Source of the DNA: Cylicocyclus nassatus
Taxonomy: Eukaryota > Nematoda > Chromadorea > Rhabditida > Strongylidae
Length of the DNA: 64,000 nt
Direction: 5' to 3'
Assembly (NCBI GenBank): GCA_958299035.1
Contig: CATQJL010000001.1
Coordinates: 34,386,780-34,450,779 of the forward strand
The position numbers were made by a program, and so were the translations under genes. This document shows positions 44,033-55,574 of this stretch, one piece after another. The stretch's first letter is position 1, and the number at the start of each line of letters is the position of its first letter. The notes under the pieces were generated by a model. That model ran no database searches. It was not told the origin of the DNA and was given only the letters and a program-made list of their open reading frames with translations.

Positions 44033-45673
44033 GTACTAGCTGGCTTACCCGGCTCCGCCTGGCCCTGTCAAAAACGATAAAGGTTCCATTTCTATCCCTG
44101 TACACCTTTACCTGTGCCCACTTCTACATTCCCTATTCCCGCTGTGTGAGTAAGCAGTATGCTCACCTACCTTCCTCACCAACCCCCCCCCCCCAGCCCC
44201 GTAGCTCAAACTTTGCACAAAAAAACAATAAAATCGATAAAAGTAAGGATAATTCTAAAAACTGATGGCGTTATTCGGCTATCCGGGCCCCAAAATGTTT
44301 TTGTGACGGATCTTGCTCAAACTCGGTATACGGGGGTTATTTGAGCCGCTGATGATAATATCATAGTCATCGCGTGGCAGCGGGTAAAATCATAAACCTG
44401 CCTGAAACCTTAGCAGTGAATTACCTAAAGTGCTGTTCAAAGAATATCGTGCTCAATCCCCGCGATAAAGGCGTGTGGTATAAGAGTTTCCCACGACCGT
44501 AATGCTTTCCTTATAGGACCACTGCCGCGCGCAATACATCCTTCAGAGGCTTTTGCTTAAGCAGAAGTAGGGGGAGGGAGATTTGTCGCGTGCGATACAC
44601 CCTTCGGCGGCTTTTGCCTGAGCAAATCAGGGGGAGGGAGATTTGCCGCGTGCGTTACACGTTGGGACAGGTTATCAGGATGGCGCTGGAGACCGCCATG
44701 CAAAACGACCGTTTCCCCATTTCATGAATATCTGGGATCTAAATTGGCCCTGTCCATTCAAATCCTGCAACTCACCATAACTTCACTAATGCGTTATGAC
44801 AGCGAGCAAGTTTCATAATCATAAGCAGTATACTTGTGAACCGTTACAGGTAAGGTTTTGAGCAAATCTGGAACTTCGACCCATCTACACCCACCGTAAC
44901 TCAAGAAAATGCACTATCCTGCGAAATCAGCATGATATTAATTTTCAGCGCACTAAATGACCACTTTAGACAAAGTTTAAAGCAAACCTATGTTTTCGAC
45001 CCCATGCCATATAATCACCACAACTCTATGAAGAAGTTCCAGTATGCTAAGAGAGTATGAAATTCGTAATCAGCATATCGAATAAGTTCTTTGGACCAAA
45101 CTCCAGCCGGATTCATGATTTTGACTTCCTACCGTACACCTAGTAACCACATGGGGAGACTTTCTGCAACGAAAGTGTGACATCTGTAATCAGCATGTAA
45201 GATAACCCTTATACACGAATCTGAGCAAGCTCTACGCGAAAAAAATTTTGGGGCCCGGTTAACCGAATAGCGCCAAACTAATATCGAACTCATAATCAGC
45301 ATGCTTGATTACCCCTGTGCCAAACTCCCAGCCCCGTAGCTCAAACTTTGCAAAAAGTCGATAAAATCGATAAAAGTAATGCACGATTTTGAAAGCTAGT
45401 ATTGTATTCGTAATCAGCATGCTCGATTACCCCCCTGTGCCAACTCCCAGCCCCGTAGCTCAAACTTTGCAAGAAATCGATAAAATCGATATCGATCGAT
45501 GACGGAAAGTAGCCTATGACACCCGCCGGGGCCCGTAGTGTATGTGTGCCAAGTTTGGTCCGGATCGGTTCAGAAATGGAATTTTCTATTCGGAACATAC
45601 GCACAGACAGACATACAGACAGACATACAGAAAGACAGACAGACAAACAGACATTCAGCTTTATATATAAGAT
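44033..45673. mobile_element. Helitron-like element B2
   Basis: Starts GTACTAGCTGGCTTACCCGG and ends 'acattcagctttatatataag' after a run of (ACAG) units. These ends match B1. Three copies of a block 'cagccccgtagctcaaactt' lie at 44199, 45328 and 45449, each followed by 'gataaaatcgataaaa'. No coding capacity. Confidence 0.5.
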
Positions 45674-46089
45674 CTCTGCTGAGCGTGAGAAAGTTATAGA
45701 AGTACAGAACGGCCAACATTCTGTGGTATACGCTCAAGAATTAGCTTCAAAAAACACTTTATGTCTTCGGTTAACGTGTGCATTCCTTTGGTCAGCACAC
45801 TCCACGCCATGCCCACGTATACCGATCCAATGCATCAAAACCTCAATCTTAAACTTCTCAAAGATATTGCGAAAGCCCACCAAACGCGTATTATTGTATG
45901 CATTTCAATCCAGTTTGCCTCTGCGACTTGGAATCCTTCCCTGTTAGTCGAAATTGGCCTTGGTTGCCTAGATTCTTAGCGCACATATGACTCGTCATGC
46001 TTTTGTAAGCTTAGAGTATATCGTTATTTACACAGTAAATCGTAAAAGCAGCAGAAGCTTTGATAAGTTCTTATATTCTCATAACTAAA
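45674..46089 (+). other. Unassigned region with two overlapping open frames
   Basis: A 72-codon frame (45761-45979; HQNLNLKLLKDIAKAHQTRI, VCISIQFASATWNPSLLVEI) looks protein-like. I cannot place it in a family, and a second frame is also open. Confidence 0.3.
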
Positions 46090-47146
46090 GAGTCTCGTAA
46101 AACAGAAGAAATTTCTTACGTTTTTATAAGCTCGTTGTTTCTATCAACATTTTTGCGTGGCTTCTCATGCTAATTTGTATTTTGTCGAAAAAGTTAAAAA
46201 CAATATGTAAAAAGGATTTCACGTTAGGACTAAACCTGTTTACAGAGACAGAAGGAACTAATGAATGTTGTACAGATTTGCCTAAAAGTTTAGCCAACGA
46301 GCGTAATAACGGAAAGTGAATTCTACGCGTCACGATTGCATTTTGTGCATTGATTGAGTAGTTTGTTGGAATGGTGCACAAATGCAAAACGCATAGACAT
46401 AATGCATAATCAAGTTTATTCAAGGGCTATGTCTATTAGCTACATTATTAAACAAGCTGTTGCATCTCTCACAATCTATTTTCTTTCTATCTGCAGGCAC
46501 CGTTTTGTGTTTTGCTTACTTAGGCGAGCTCATCGCGCCTCAGTCCAGCATCCAGTGAACTATTGATCTGGATGCGATACTATTAATACCATTGATCTGG
46601 ATCTCCTTCTAGACATGATGATCATGTTCGCTCTTGAAAAGGCAACCACTGGAGATGGTTTGAGCAGGTAAGCGGTTGAAATTGAACGCGCGCGGCCATG
46701 GTTCGACACCGGCTAACGCCACGCTTTTGCTGTATCGCAGGGCGCCTTTGATAGCGACCACTATCGGAAAATCAATGATGACCGCTATCAAGGATTTCGG
46801 CTGGAAAATGCATGGATGAAACAAAAAGGCTTTTTTGACGAAAATTTCTTGCAAATTTGAAATAACTGCAACATGAATTCAATGAAATAAATCTAGAAAA
46901 TCTTGCCTTAAGCAGCTTTTCAGAGAAAAAAGCCAACAAACTTTACAAAAAGAAAAATTCTGTTTTTCTCCTTTCCACGCGATAATCAGCTGTTCATCTA
47001 TCCTCTCCTTTTCGGGCGCGATTGTGCAGTTTTGAGCCGATTTTGTCTGCATCTTTAGCCCAACTGATGTGTATCGTAAGTTACTCAGGAACAACTCACG
47101 GGATTCTTGTTTGCGTCTTCTCTTATACACACTATTTGCATCACTC

Positions 47147-47332
47147 TAACATCAGTTCACGTTCAGGTCACTTGAACGTGAACTGATGTGGAAGAGTTGA
47201 CTGCAACAGGTGGACAGATGGTCAACTATCAGTTCACTCGCCATTCTTATAGCATGGAAGGGTGGGAGGCCATCAGTTCACGTGACGTGAGGTGAACTGA
47301 TGGGATAAGTTCAGTTCACCTGAACTGATCGA
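47147..47332. repeat. Palindrome cluster built on CAGTTCACNTGAACTG
   Basis: 'catcagttcacgttcagg' pairs with 'cacttgaacgtgaactgatg'. Related 'cagttcacgtgacgtgaggtg' and 'cagttcacctgaactgatcg' follow. Probably a short foldback MITE. Confidence 0.65.
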
Positions 47333-47872
47333 GCTTTACTACTGGCCATAGACATAGTGCATAACCAACTTTATTATAGGACTATGTCTATTAGCTACAT
47401 TCTCAAACAAGCTGGATCTTTCACAATCTATATTCTTTCTATCTGCAGACACCGTTTTGCGTTTCGCTTACTTTTATTCGAACATATCCTTTTCTCACAT
47501 AACAGTACAAGCCTGCATCTGAACATTATGAGTTTCGAGACAAAATTACTTAGACGCACTACATGTTTAGCGATTTACAAGGAAGCAAATTGATCTAATC
47601 ACTTTGCTACATTTTTTCCACCCATTCAAGGTTTATGCTACTCAAAGTTCGAGTTTGCCATCTATGTTCACTAAACCTGGAACGTCTCCATTTGATCACA
47701 TTATTGTGTGCTTATGGATGAGGAAGTGAAAAAGCTGGATCGGATTAAGTAGACCACTTTCTCAATGCAGAATTGCAAACGTCGTAAGCTTTTGTCAAGT
47801 CAATAACAAGTTTACTTTATTTTCTGAACATGGTGACTAGCGAGGTATTGAGGCAATTGTAGTTAAACATGT

Positions 47873-48158
47873 ACAGTCGCTTCATTTCGTATGATCATGT
47901 GTGCCATTGCACACACAGTCCACTTTGGCGTCCTCATCCTGGATTTGCAATCGCAAAAACGCAAGAGACTTACCTATTGCTATCGATTACATCGATTTGA
48001 GGTGATTAGTAACTAAAAAGGAAAGAAAATGCTAAGAACACCTTGGAAACACCTACCTGAGGGCTTGTTTCTCCCACGAATCCAGGATGGGTACCGCCAA
48101 AGGTGAACTGTGCGTGCAATGACACACATGATCATATGAAATGAAGCGACTGTACTAT
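47873..48158. mobile_element. 285 bp MITE with ~65 bp TIRs
   Basis: TACAGTCGCTTCATTTCGTA at the left is inverted as 'atgaaatgaagcgactgta' at the right. The TIR continues through 'atgatcatgtgtgccattgc'. TA edges suggest Tc1/mariner mobilisation. Confidence 0.8.
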
Positions 48159-48842
48159 AATAATGTGATACTGCACTTTATCAAAATCATTCTTTCCTAC
48201 GCTTCCCAGGAAGGTTGTGATTACTGCTCGAGCATCTGCTGCATACGCTTTTTGCAATATATGCTCTGGGATAAGTCATCTCGGATACGGAGTCCTAAAG
48301 AATGATTGGTTTTCTGTAAGAACATTTATGGATCTCATCACTTTTTTGTCGTAACACATCAGTGAACCACATTCAACAGACTTCCTCGGTAGCTAGTCCG
48401 ATAAATAGCGAAAAAAAAACAACAAGAAAAAAGGAAGAGGGATGAATAAAGTGGACTAAACTTTTTCCATCGTATTGATTCACATATTGAGCAGTATAGC
48501 CTAAGCTCTTCAAGAAAAACCCTCAAGTAGACAAGTTTGGTTTCGCCCACGCGAATAGCTAACATGAGGCAATAACGGTGAAGGCGCGTGATTTGTTGGG
48601 ACTGTCCGGGCGAAACCCCCTCCACCCCTTCCGGCGACCTGATTTTCTCTACCCTGCCTTATCTTTTTCGTTATCATTTGCACACTCAAGACGTTCCTTA
48701 CAAATAAATAAAACGTTTTGCAATACAAAGAAAAATAAACAGAAAGTAAGTCTAACCTGAACAGCCTTTAAACGTTGGTTTGAATCTGATCTCAATAAGA
48801 CTCGTGCAAAAGACGGTAGAAAAAGTTTGCGTAGATAGTATT
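48159..48842. other. No gene recognised
   Basis: Mostly the distal part of repeat R1. The 88-codon and 72-codon - strand frames here are not protein-like. Confidence 0.35.
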
Positions 48843-48910
48843 AGGTTGTCCCGGAAGTTTTGTCCGTTTTTTCAAGTCGCTATAAAACTAGGCGCAATGA
48901 AGACCTGAAG
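48843..48910. mobile_element. Mariner-type left terminus
   Basis: TTAGGTTGTCCCGGAAGTTT lies here. The nearest matching inverted end is 'aaaattttcgggacaaccta' at 56284-56307, 7.4 kb away, with the Gypsy element in between. Confidence 0.45.
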
Positions 48911-49528
48911 AATTTTCAGCATGCATTCGATGCAGTTTTCCTTCTCTTTCTTATGGATACATTTTCGAACCACAATCTTGTATGCTTATTTTGACGTTTG
49001 CCAAGATTCTTCACCCGTCAACTTTATTTGCTCAAAGTTAGGCGAATTTCAAACATTTTATTTTGAAGTTTCGGAAAAGGTTGAGTATCGCTCAGAAAGA
49101 GCAATTCTCGGATTACAAGATAACATTTTTATATTCTCCTATTCTGCTGTATTTAGCTCCAAAAAATTATTTCTTCGGAGGTCTCAATTTTTGGCCAAGT
49201 CATGAAACACAAACCGCAGCAAATACACGAAAGCTTTGAAGTTTCTGGGAAATGGAACATGATTCTTATTAAACATTATTTATGCAACATAATCAAGTTT
49301 GATTTGCTTTGAGAAAGCAGCATTTTTGGAATTCTCGGTACTTTTAAGTGGTGAACGTAATCAAAAAGCCGTGGTTTTGGTTAACACGTTTCGGAACATG
49401 GTGCAGCACCCTACTTGGAAGGATCTTTTTGTCGTTTACAGGAGTTTTTTTAGCCCAAGGTTATGAAGTCAAAGGTCTAAGCTTAAACTTTTCAGTTGAC
49501 TCTGTAGAGTTGTGCCGCCGATATTTAT

Positions 49529-49804
49529 TTAGGAGATATGAGCGCAAATCGAACAACAGTCGCAACGAAGTGCGGCACCGCGAACGACGCGTGCGACGTC
49601 GCAACTTCCCTTTGCTTCCATCTCAAAGAGAAAAACCGTAAAAAATACTGACGTGTACCATTTACAGCATAAATACTTTTCGATACAACTAGAAACCGAG
49701 TTCTTGTTCCTATCTTTCAGGAAAGCACAGCAGTCCTTCACAAGCGACAAAATTTGAACGCCTCGAATCCATTCAGAACTTTGGGTATGGAACTTATCTG
49801 GCAA
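49529..49804 (-). CDS. Candidate 3' exon(s) of unknown gene
   Basis: After a 'tctgtaatcag' acceptor (about 49807), an open frame reads LPDKFHTQSSEWIRGVQILS, then LVKDCCAFLKDRNKNS. It is either spliced (TCG|GTTTCT ... TTTGAG) or read through to a Cys-rich end (RCDCCSICAHIS) with a TAA followed at once by an AATAAA. The poly(A) signal touching the stop supports a real 3' end. An upstream exon near 49860-49910 (REIARGEKECTFT) is possible. Family unknown. Confidence 0.35.
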   Translation of the reverse strand: MPDKFHTQSSEWIRGVQILSLVKDCCAFLKDRNKNSVSSCIEKYLCCKWYTSVFFTVFLFEMEAKGSCDVARVVRGAALRCDCCSICAHIS

Positions 49805-50286
49805 GCTGATTACAGATGTAGCACACAGTTCACGAAATAAGGTTCTTGTTGGCTTACGGGTGAAAGTGCACTCTTTTTCGCCGCGCGCGATTTCGCGGTC
49901 CGAAACGTGTTAAATATAATTATAACGGACTTGGTAAACCTGATCCATGTAATCTAAAACGAACGAAATGTAGTCAAAGGTTTGCTCTACATAACATTTA
50001 CCAGCTCTCCTTGAAAACTTCAAATTGAAAAAATTTTAAAATTCAGGAAAGATTTGGCGTTATTGCTAAGCTGCTCAAAAAATCATGGCGCTAACATTGC
50101 GAAAACAGGGTAGATCAGAAAGCAAATATAGCGGTAAGAAAACGGATAAAAATCTGAATCAAATGGTATACATTAGGTCATTTGGAAACTATTTTCGCTG
50201 CGCCTTTGATGTTAGTGCCATCTTTTTAGAGGCCGCCAGAGGGCTGATAGGGGTTGCTGTGTCTATGAATCTGTAGAGGAAGTCTT

Positions 50287-50484
50287 CTACTTTCCAAGGA
50301 TTCCACCGAAGTTGCAGAATACGCTTTGTAGGGAAGGTTTATGCTGCTCTAAATTCGACATACGAAAACGCGATTTTCGAATAGTTGTATTCTCTAAGCT
50401 TAAACTTGAGTGTAAGACCGTTGAGGAGACATCATTGTGCGCAATGCATTTCCCAAGACCACATCTTTTTTGAGGTAGGTTCAA
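50287..50484 (-). other. Open frame, possible exon
   Basis: KRCGLGKCIAHNDVSSTVLH and MSNLEQHKPSLQSVFCNFGG look protein-like, but the + strand is also open. No splice partner identified. Confidence 0.25.
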
Positions 50485-50635
50485 GTCTACTTCAAAAAGT
50501 TCAGATCTAGAAGTGAATGCTAATATTTTGCAGTGTCCTGGAAGGTGTTCCTGTCATATAAACGAGCATCTCAGAGGGTTTTTCAAAGCAAATCGCAAAT
50601 ATAGCCGCGTAAAATTATCAGCAGGCCCTGAAGTG

Positions 50636-50845
50636 TCATATAATTCCATAAGAATGCACCTTCGCTAAAGCTGCAATACCGATAATTTTCAGTGACATGT
50701 ACCCAACAAATTGTCGCACTCGCAGATTGAAGGCGCGTTGACTCTGCTTTCGTTGCTCATAATTTGATGGAGCAGTCCTTTTTTGGCCTGGGTTGTTCTT
50801 AATTACAGCAGAAAATTGGCCAAGTGCGGCCACAAGAAACGGCAT
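50636..50845 (-). CDS. Candidate 69-residue single-exon membrane protein
   Basis: ATG-to-stop frame. MPFLVAALGQFSAVIKNN, then a basic Gln/Arg-rich part (NYEQRKQSQRAFNLRVRQF), then a hydrophobic end (VGYMSLKIIGIAALAKVHSYG). The size and the single C-terminal hydrophobic helix are like small mitochondrial inner-membrane subunits, but I cannot name one. No splice acceptor upstream of the ATG. Confidence 0.35.
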   Translation of the reverse strand: MPFLVAALGQFSAVIKNNPGQKRTAPSNYEQRKQSQRAFNLRVRQFVGYMSLKIIGIAALAKVHSYGII

Positions 50846-51017
50846 TGTGGTAAATCATTTGAGATAAGCATTGAAAGCATGGCCAGAACAGTCATTTCAA
50901 AAAGAGGTTGATGTATTCAGATTAATGTAATCCTGCTGCTCTTGTACGCTATAAATTTGCTAAGATGGATTGTACTGTAAGACCAGAGTAGTTTGATATC
51001 GCTCTTAAGAAGGTTTG

Positions 51018-51236
51018 TGTTGCAGAGCTATTCAGTCGAACTAGAACTCGCTCATTATTGATAGCTAAGGCTGAGGCGACCTAGGCGGCTGCGGCGTACC
51101 CGCCGCACCTTCATTATGTTTACGTGTTGTTACTGCATTGATCCTAGTGATGAACAGGCGACATATACGCTTATGTGTAAAGGGGAATTTTGTGTTTTTC
51201 TAATAGATCGTCAACGGCTCAACGCGTTCCACAACA
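51018..51236 (+). repeat. Gypsy 5' LTR
   Basis: TGTTGCAGAGC ... TTCCACAACA. The next bases ('actgccgatcagg') should hold the primer binding site, but I could not match a tRNA 3' end. Confidence 0.9.
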
Positions 51237-51433
51237 ACTGCCGATCAGGATCAAGGACAAGAAGACCTCCACCGACCAAGGACCAGAAGAAGCTCCACCG
51301 ACTGAGGACCAGCAGCCTTCCAATTAAGGACAAGAAGAAGCGCTGCAGCTTAACCAAGCCGGGAATAAGCTGTTACCGGTCGAGGACAGCCAGAAAAGTA
51401 AGCGTTGCTAGGAATTCGATTTAGCAGAAGAAC

Positions 51434-52430
51434 TTGTCGACACCGAAGAGTTTTACCATGCCGAAATCCAGTGAAGAGCGGCATGGCCATGACTCTTTGG
51501 AGAAGGTCCTGTCGGTCATGGTCGATCAGATGCGAATTCAGCAGGAGCAAATGCAAGCTCAGCAGGAGCAGATGAAGGAGCTGATCATCACCTTAGCCAG
51601 TAAGCAGGGAGCCGTCCAGAATGCCAGCAAAGATCAATACGATCAGCTGAGCAAGGAAGTGCAATTTGTCTCAGACGAGGAGACAGGTAATACGTTTGCA
51701 TACTGGTACGGAGCATTTCTCGAGTACGCTAACACTATCAAGCGAATGGACGAAGACGCTCGACTCAAGGAGCTGGATTACGCGGCAATGAAGACGCTGC
51801 AATTTGTAGCAGGTCTTCAAAATCCCTCACTCAGGGAAGTTCGACTTCGGATGATTCGTCGACTGGACGCTCACAAGGACGAAGCACCGTTAACAATCGA
51901 AGACCTACTCAGACAATCGCCGGGAGCAGGCGGGCACCGGAAAAACAGTTTGCTGATCTCTCGCACCCCGCTCGCGAATTTTTTGCAAAGCAATCAGCAA
52001 TTTTCGGAAGACCGCTTGCTGAATTCTCGATTTCCTCAAAGATTCAGCAATATATCTGCAAAAAATAAGAGCGAAAAAAGTTCAACAGGCGGTCTCTCAA
52101 AAATCCGCTGACTCAGCGAGCGGTCTTCCGAAAAGTCCTGATTTCTTTGCAAAAAATCCGCGAGCGGGGTGCGAGAAATCAGCAATCTATTTTTCCGGTG
52201 CCCGCCTGCCCCCAGCGATTGTCTGAGTAGTCACGGATTGCGAAAATTTCACTGCTTTGAAAGTGGATAACACGGACATGAAAGGCACTCGCGACGTCCT
52301 GTTGTATGGAAGAAAAAGGTAAATTGCTTCATATGCGGAGGACCACATTTCAGAAGAGACTGTCCACAATCTGACAATAGTCGGAAGAAGCGGCGGAAGA
52401 CGGGAGCCCATGTGAGCCGCAGGCGACAGT
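51434..52430 (+). pseudogene. gag: Gypsy gag, interrupted by a MITE
   Basis: The frame from 51434 (or the ATG at 51458, MPKSSEERHGHDS) has a Gln/Glu-rich coiled coil and TGNTFAYWYGAFLEYANTI, a conserved nematode Gypsy gag segment, through LTIEDLL. The foldback at 51906-52231 then interrupts it. After it, shifted frames give CENFTALKVDN and the zinc knuckle CFICGGPHFRRDC (about 52332-52370). The intact protein would be nucleocapsid/capsid; this copy cannot make it. Confidence 0.75.
51906..52231. mobile_element. Foldback MITE in gag
   Basis: The ends CTACTCAGACAATCGC and its exact inverse GCGATTGTCTGAGTAG are followed on each side by 'gcaggcgggcaccgg' and its inverse. The arms extend ~80 bp and pair again near the centre ('cggaagaccgcttgctga' with the inverse near 52115). 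The insertion post-dates the Gypsy element. Confidence 0.8.
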
Positions 52431-52728
52431 GCAAAAATGTGGTCGTTTTCGACGCCGAGAAGGCGCGGACTTATATCGACGTCGTAATATCAGAGGATGT
52501 TCCCTCAAGCTACAGCTGGACACAGGTGCGGATATAACTCTGATTTCGCGAAGAGCCTGGAAGAGGATGGGATCCCCTGCTCTGGAACCCTGTGTGTTGC
52601 CCGTGAAAACTGCCGACGGGACGCCGATGCAGATCGACGGTAAATTTTCGACCGATTTTGAGGTCAAAGATCGACTTACAGTGAAAGTCGTTCATGGAAG
52701 CGGAGTTTGCTACGGCACCGAAGCTTGA
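52429..52728 (+). CDS. pol: Gypsy aspartic protease
   Basis: LQLDTGADITLISRRAWKRM carries the DTGA active site (about 52513-52530), followed by VKTADGTPMQ and TVKVVHGSG. A frame change near 52707 leads to LLGLEWCIQLPAY, the usual protease-RT linker, in the next frame. Confidence 0.8.
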   Translation: MQKCGRFRRREGADLYRRRNIRGCSLKLQLDTGADITLISRRAWKRMGSPALEPCVLPVKTADGTPMQIDGKFSTDFEVKDRLTVKVVHGSGVCYGTEA

Positions 52729-53642
52729 ATCTATTGGGATTAGAATGGTGTATCCAATTGCCGGCGTACAAGAAGCTGAAGGACAACTACAACTGCAGGA
52801 AGGTGACTAGCGAGGAGAAACTTCGAGCCGAAGTCGTCGCCGATTTGAAGAGGAAATATGCGGAAGTCTTCAATAGCGACTTGGGAAAGTGCACGAAGAG
52901 CAAAGCCGTTAGTCTTAAAGAGCGATGCTGTGCCAGTCTTCAAGAAGGAGAGGCCAGTTCCATACTCCACGGCACAGGAACTGGAGGCAGAAATTTATCG
53001 GCTGGTTGCCGAAGGAGTTATTTCTACTGTAGAATACTCAGAGTGGGCCGCGCCGATAGTCGCCGTCAAGAAGAAAAATGGCAAGATCCGTCTATGCGCC
53101 GACTTCTCGACAGGACTTAACGATGCATTGCAGCTGCATCAGTGTCCATTGCCCACTGCGGAGGATGTGTTTACAAAGCTCAATGGAGGCCAGCTTTTCA
53201 CTCAACTCGACCTAGCCAAAGCCTATTTACAAGTGGAAGTCGAGGAAGCATCAAGGGAGATACTCACTATCAATTCACGCAAAGGATTATATCGCTACAA
53301 TCGATTGCCCTTCGGAGTGAAATTGGCACCAGGCATATTTCAACAGATCATGGATTCCATGATAAACGGACTTAATGGAGTAGCCGCTTATCTTGATGAC
53401 ATCATCATCACGGGGAGGAGTTATGAAGAACACCGCCAGAATCTGGAAGCCTTGTTTAAGAGAATCAAGGATTACGGATTTCACGTCAGGTTGGAAAAAT
53501 GCAACTTTCTCATGCCAGAAATTTGTTACTTAGGTTGCATCATTGACAAAAACGGACGCCGGCCGGATCCAAAGAAGATTGAAGTCATTCAGCAAATGCC
53601 AGCGCCGAAGAACATAGCGGATGTTCGATCATTCTCGGGATG
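52707..53642 (+). CDS. pol: Gypsy reverse transcriptase
   Basis: The linker frame (52707-~52930) and the main frame (52858-53642) overlap with one frameshift near 52900. Motifs in order: KNGKIRLCADFSTGLNDAL, LFTQLDLAKAYLQV (catalytic Asp), YRYNRLPFGVKLAPGIFQQI, and the YLDD box at 53389-53400 (YLDDIIITG), then LEKCNFL and YLGCIIDKNG. The length from the first to the last motif is normal. The frame ends at a TGA at 53641, where one base is off; FSGMINYYG-like sequence follows in another frame. Confidence 0.85.
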
Positions 53643-54473
53643 ATCAACTACTATGGATTGTTCGTAGCCGAGATGCGCCAGTTAGAGCACCCTTGGACGC
53701 TAAGTTCGAATGGGCGGAGGAATGCCAAAACGCATTCAAGCGTGCTAAAGAAATCTTAGCCTTCGATTTACTTCTCACACACATTTCGATCCTGACTTAC
53801 AGATAGTGGTAACTGCGACGCGTCGGATTACGGAATCGGGGCTGCTATTCTGCACAAGATGCCAGATGGGACAGAAAAGACTATCTGCCATGCAAGCCGA
53901 AGCCTCACAGCCGCCGAAAAGAACTACGGACAAATTGAAAAGGAAGGACTAGCACTGATTTTCGCAGTCCGTAAGTTCCATCGGTACATATACGGACGCC
54001 GATTCAGATCACTCACCGATCACAAACCGCTACTGCACATCTTTGGACCCAAGAAGATGGTGCCTGTATACACAGCGAACAGGTTGCAACGATGGAAACT
54101 CATTCTACTCGCATACGACTTCGACCTGGAGTACCGCAAGACAACCGAATTCGGACAAGCCGATGCACTGTCTCGACTGATCCCACAAAGGCCATTCCAA
54201 ACCGAAGACATTGTCATAGCGAAGATAGAAGAAGAGGTGCGAGCTGTTCAAGCTGCGGCTGTACGACCATTACCAGTAACCCGGAGGAAGATTGAGGAAG
54301 AATCTCGTAAGGACGAAACCATTGCGCAGGTCATGCGAATGCTGCAATCAGGAGCATGGCCGTCCAAGCCGAAAGAAGAAGTCCGAAATTGGAGAGCACT
54401 GAGGGAGAATTTATCAGTGCAAAACGGATGTTTGTACTTCGCCCACAGAATAGTGTCATTCCAGCTTCGCTGA
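53643..54473 (+). CDS. pol: Gypsy RNase H and integrase zinc region
   Basis: Two or three frames. 53643-53806 has FEWAEECQNAFKRAKEIL. From about 53812 the frame reads DASDYGIGAAILHKM (RNase H), AAEKNYGQIEKEGLALIFAV, RFRSLTDHKPLLHIFG and QADALSRL, then runs toward the integrase zinc finger and is lost at 54473. These are canonical Ty3/Gypsy RNase H motifs. Confidence 0.85.
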
Positions 54474-55441
54474 GACAGGCAGTTCTGAAGCAATTACACG
54501 AAGGACACCCTGGAATGACAAGGATGAAGATGCTCGCGAAAGGGTTCGCATATTGAATGGGCATCAACAGAAAAATTGAAGACTCAGTGCGCCGCTGTAG
54601 GGAAGCCTCCAAAATGCCAGTGAAGACGTTGCTGCATTCATGGAAAGTGGAAGACAAACCATGGAATCGACTTCACATTGACTATGCAGGGCCGCTGAAT
54701 GACAAGATGTATCTCGTCGTAGTTGAAGCTTACTGGAAATGGCCAGAAGTATTTGAGATGCCTTCATCGTCAACTACAGCTACCCTGAGAGAACTCAGAT
54801 CTCTATTCGCTCGATTTGGAAATCCGCAAGTGATCGTGTCGGATAATGGGACGCAGTTTGCAGCAAAGGAGTTCCAAGATTTTTGTGAAGAGCTAGGAAT
54901 CAAGCATATGCGTTCACCACCATTCCATCCGCAACCAAATGGACAAGCGGAGAGGTTTGTGGATATCTTCAAAAGGACCTTCCAGAAAATTAAGGAGGGA
55001 GGAAAGGCAGAGAAGCTTGCGGAGTTTCTACAGTCTTATCGACGAACGCTTTGTACAACTGCTCCGGGACAACGTTCGCCTGCCGAGCTGCTCCTGGGAC
55101 GTCAGATAAGGACACCGCTGTCGCTGCTGAATGAAGACTCCAAAGAAGAAGGAATGGGCAACGAAAACATGGAGAAGCAGTTCAACCACCACCATGGAGC
55201 ACGAAAGAGAGCGTACCAGCCACAAGAAGCCGTGGGGGTACATGATTTTCGCTCGGGATGCGAAAAATGGATTCCAGGTCGTGTGAAGAAACGTTACGGC
55301 GAAGCCGTGTACGATGTGCTTACGGAAGACAACCAGCTATGGAGACGAATGCGAATCAGATGCGCAGTGGAAGAATGGAGCGCCGTCGTGATCCAACCTC
55401 TACCACACGTCTTGAAGAAGGCCAAATGGACAATGGCATGA
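54356..55441 (+). CDS. pol: Gypsy integrase
   Basis: 54356-54553 holds the zinc-domain HEGHPGMTRMKMLAKGF. A TGA at 54554-54556 sits where the family normally has Trp (Y-W-x-G-M). The core frame continues 54557-55441: HIDYAGPLNDKM (Asp 1), VIVSDNGTQFAAKEF (Asp 2) and QPNGQAERFVDIFK (Glu), all three catalytic residues present, followed by LLLGRQIRTPLSLL and a basic C-terminus. In CREASKM one zinc-ligand Cys appears lost. Confidence 0.9.
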
Positions 55442-55563
55442 ACATCGCTGAACACCAAGAAACTTCAACCACGTCACTGATTCCAACTGGATCAGGCCGA
55501 CATCGTCGACCACCAGAACGACTTCAAGTAGATCCTCATTTTGGGATGTACCGTTGTTCATCT

Positions 55564-55574
55564 TAGGAGGGAGG
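55564..55574 (+). promoter_or_regulatory. Gypsy polypurine tract
   Basis: TAGGAGGGAGG directly abuts the 3' LTR, the expected plus-strand primer site. Confidence 0.7.

Larger units (their letters stand above)
46090..48500. repeat. Interspersed repeat R1, copy 2, internally duplicated
   Basis: Collinear with 4280-5235 but longer. The block around 46390-46510 ('ctatgtctattagctacatt', 'tttctttctatctgcag') is repeated at 47370-47460, so this copy contains a duplication of ~1 kb spacing plus inserted elements (47147-47332 and 47873-48158). Confidence 0.5.

Noticed and set aside
45341..45646. Frame starting with Ser-Val-Cys-Leu repeats
   Set aside because: It translates the (ACAG)n stretch at the end of element B2.
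46640..46730. tRNA-like box ('ggttcgacaccgg')
   Set aside because: The T-loop-like word has no matching acceptor stem, anticodon stem or A box at the right distance.
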